Source: Paulinella micropora
Lineage: Eukaryota > Cercozoa > Imbricatea > Euglyphida
Length of the DNA: 64,000 nucleotides
Direction: 5' to 3'
Assembly (NCBI GenBank): GCA_009731375.1
Contig: BJOX01000288.1
Location: 611,580-675,579 of the forward strand
Shown: positions 1 through 64,000 of the stretch, piece by piece
Layout of the letters: each line of letters opens with the position of its first letter
Numbering within the stretch: position 1 is the stretch's first letter
Notes under the pieces: generated by a model
Told to the model about the DNA's origin: nothing
Databases searched by the model: none
The model's input: only the letters and a program-made list of their open reading frames with translations
Program-made: the position numbers and the translations under genes

Positions 1-54904
<54,904 letters not shown>

Positions 54905-56263
54905 ATCAATCTGGCCAAACAAAAGGCAGGAGAAAATATATTGTGTGTGTACCTGAGTATGTGTATGTGTGTGAGATGAGGGGGTGGGGGGTGGGGTGGG
55001 GGGGGGGGGCGGGGAAATNNNNNNNNNNCGGGTTATTGGAAAGAAGACTTACATATACATACATGCATTCATGCATTACATTACATTACATTACATTGCA
55101 TTACATTGCATTACGTTACGTTACATTACATTACATTACGTTACGTTATATTACATTACATTACATTACATTACATTACATCACATCGCATCGCATTACA
55201 TCAAATCACATCACATCACAGTACATCACATTACATCACATTACATCACATCACATCACATCACATTACATTACATTGCATTACATTACATTACATTACA
55301 TTACATTACATTACATGACATGACATTACATTACATTACATTACACATTTACATTACACATTACACATTACACATTACAAATTACACATTACACATTACA
55401 CATGACATCACATTACATTACACGTTACATTACATTACATTACATTACATTACATTACATTGCATTACATTGCATTACATTACATTACATTACATTACAT
55501 TACATTACATTATGCAATATTACATGCATGCATAACAAGAGGCTCATACAGGCATACATACATAGATAAACGCATTATTATACACGTATATTATATTCAA
55601 ACAGCATATACATATAGCATGTGTGTACACGCATATTTCACAAGTTGCACAAAGCAGTTCTCAGTCAAAGCAACAGTACAACTGAACATACATTCCTACA
55701 AACACACAGCATATTTTCTGTTCACAAGACGCAAAACAAAATGCAAGAAGACGTATGTTCGACGGCAAAAAGAGACCACAAAATCTGTAGGTTGTCGACA
55801 GACGCTGGAATACAAGAAAACAAAAATCTGTAGGTGAGAACAGCAACCTTTTTCTACTGGTTGGTGGGAAGCGCCAACACCTTTGGCCGGGTTCATGCAT
55901 CCGGCGCGCTATCAAGAATCATTTCCCCCACCTGGGTCAGAAAAAAGAGGAATCGTGGCTGTTCGGCGGTGGTGGCAGCCACCCCTGGCCAGCCCATGCC
56001 ATGTGGCAAGTGTCCATGGCTTGCTTTCACACTTATTAATATGCATTAGGCTACCAGGGGCTACCAAGTACCCCGCATGTAAGCATGTGTGTGTTTACAT
56101 GTTGTGCGTATGAGATTGTTTGAGCATGTGCGTGTCTATGTGTGTAATATCTTGTGTAGGTGTGCCTCTTTTGTTCATCACAATGATAAGTTCATGCCTA
56201 CATGTATGTCACGTAAGTTTATGTATTGTGTAAAGTTCGCTTTGATTTTATTATGTCTAGATC
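54905..56263. promoter_or_regulatory. Divergent intergenic region between the two genes
   Basis: This 1.36 kb separates the two presumed start codons. It holds a G-rich run and 10-N gap (54975-55028), an ATTAC/ATTGC/ATCAC pentamer array (about 55066-55520), and about 740 bases of mostly unique, moderately AT-rich sequence. No clear TATA box or conserved motif stands out. Just before the plus-strand start, 'tttattatgtctag' directly precedes ATCATG and could be an acceptor of a 5'-UTR intron. Assignment as a bidirectional promoter rests only on gene orientation. Confidence 0.4.

Positions 56264-64000
<7,737 letters not shown>

Noticed and set aside
55621-56113. Possible small gene in the intergenic region
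   Set aside because: Short frames in several directions with no splice sites, motif or codon pattern supporting any.

Overview
The window is eukaryotic nuclear DNA from an intron-rich protist-like genome. The lineage cannot be fixed from this sequence alone; the protein families present occur in stramenopiles, other protists and fungi. There are no bacterial operons, RNA genes or CRISPR arrays. About two thirds of the sequence is short tandem repeats, mostly GATA/TATC, CATA/TATG, GA/CT, and TTATG- and ATTAC-type pentamers. Twelve N-gaps interrupt it.

Two genes lie head to head. The first runs on the minus strand from a likely start codon at 54902-54904 to beyond the left edge. I assembled about 86 exons by matching splice sites, reading phase and family motifs. 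Together they hold about 18 kb of coding sequence, or roughly 6,000 residues. The protein belongs to the large DUF3638/DUF3645 family and carries helicase-like motifs: MGAGKT, DEVD, GFSGT, RFTFYDQVH and QACWRLR. In front of this core is a low-complexity N-terminus rich in S, T, P and Q, with a GVPxxAV...DPxLL motif like the one in WASH-subunit-3-type proteins. The second gene runs on the plus strand from 56264 past the right edge. Its seven exons encode the start of a nodulin-like major facilitator transporter. Between the two genes is a 1.36 kb divergent intergenic region with an ATTAC-type pentamer array.

The introns hold several transposable-element families. Family A is a non-LTR retrotransposon with a CCHC finger and a restriction-like endonuclease. 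Family B is a shorter non-coding family, and family C has two copies. Each copy with a visible 3' junction normally stops against (TATC)n read in its own sense, and the 5' ends vary. Families A and B also form direct head-to-tail tandems. There is also a two-copy double-hairpin element (D) and one foldback element.

The most striking feature is in the introns of both genes. At least 27 introns carry one to about ten degenerate copies of the edge of a neighbouring exon, including its splice site, embedded in microsatellite. I know of no description of this architecture. It would create arrays of decoy splice sites.
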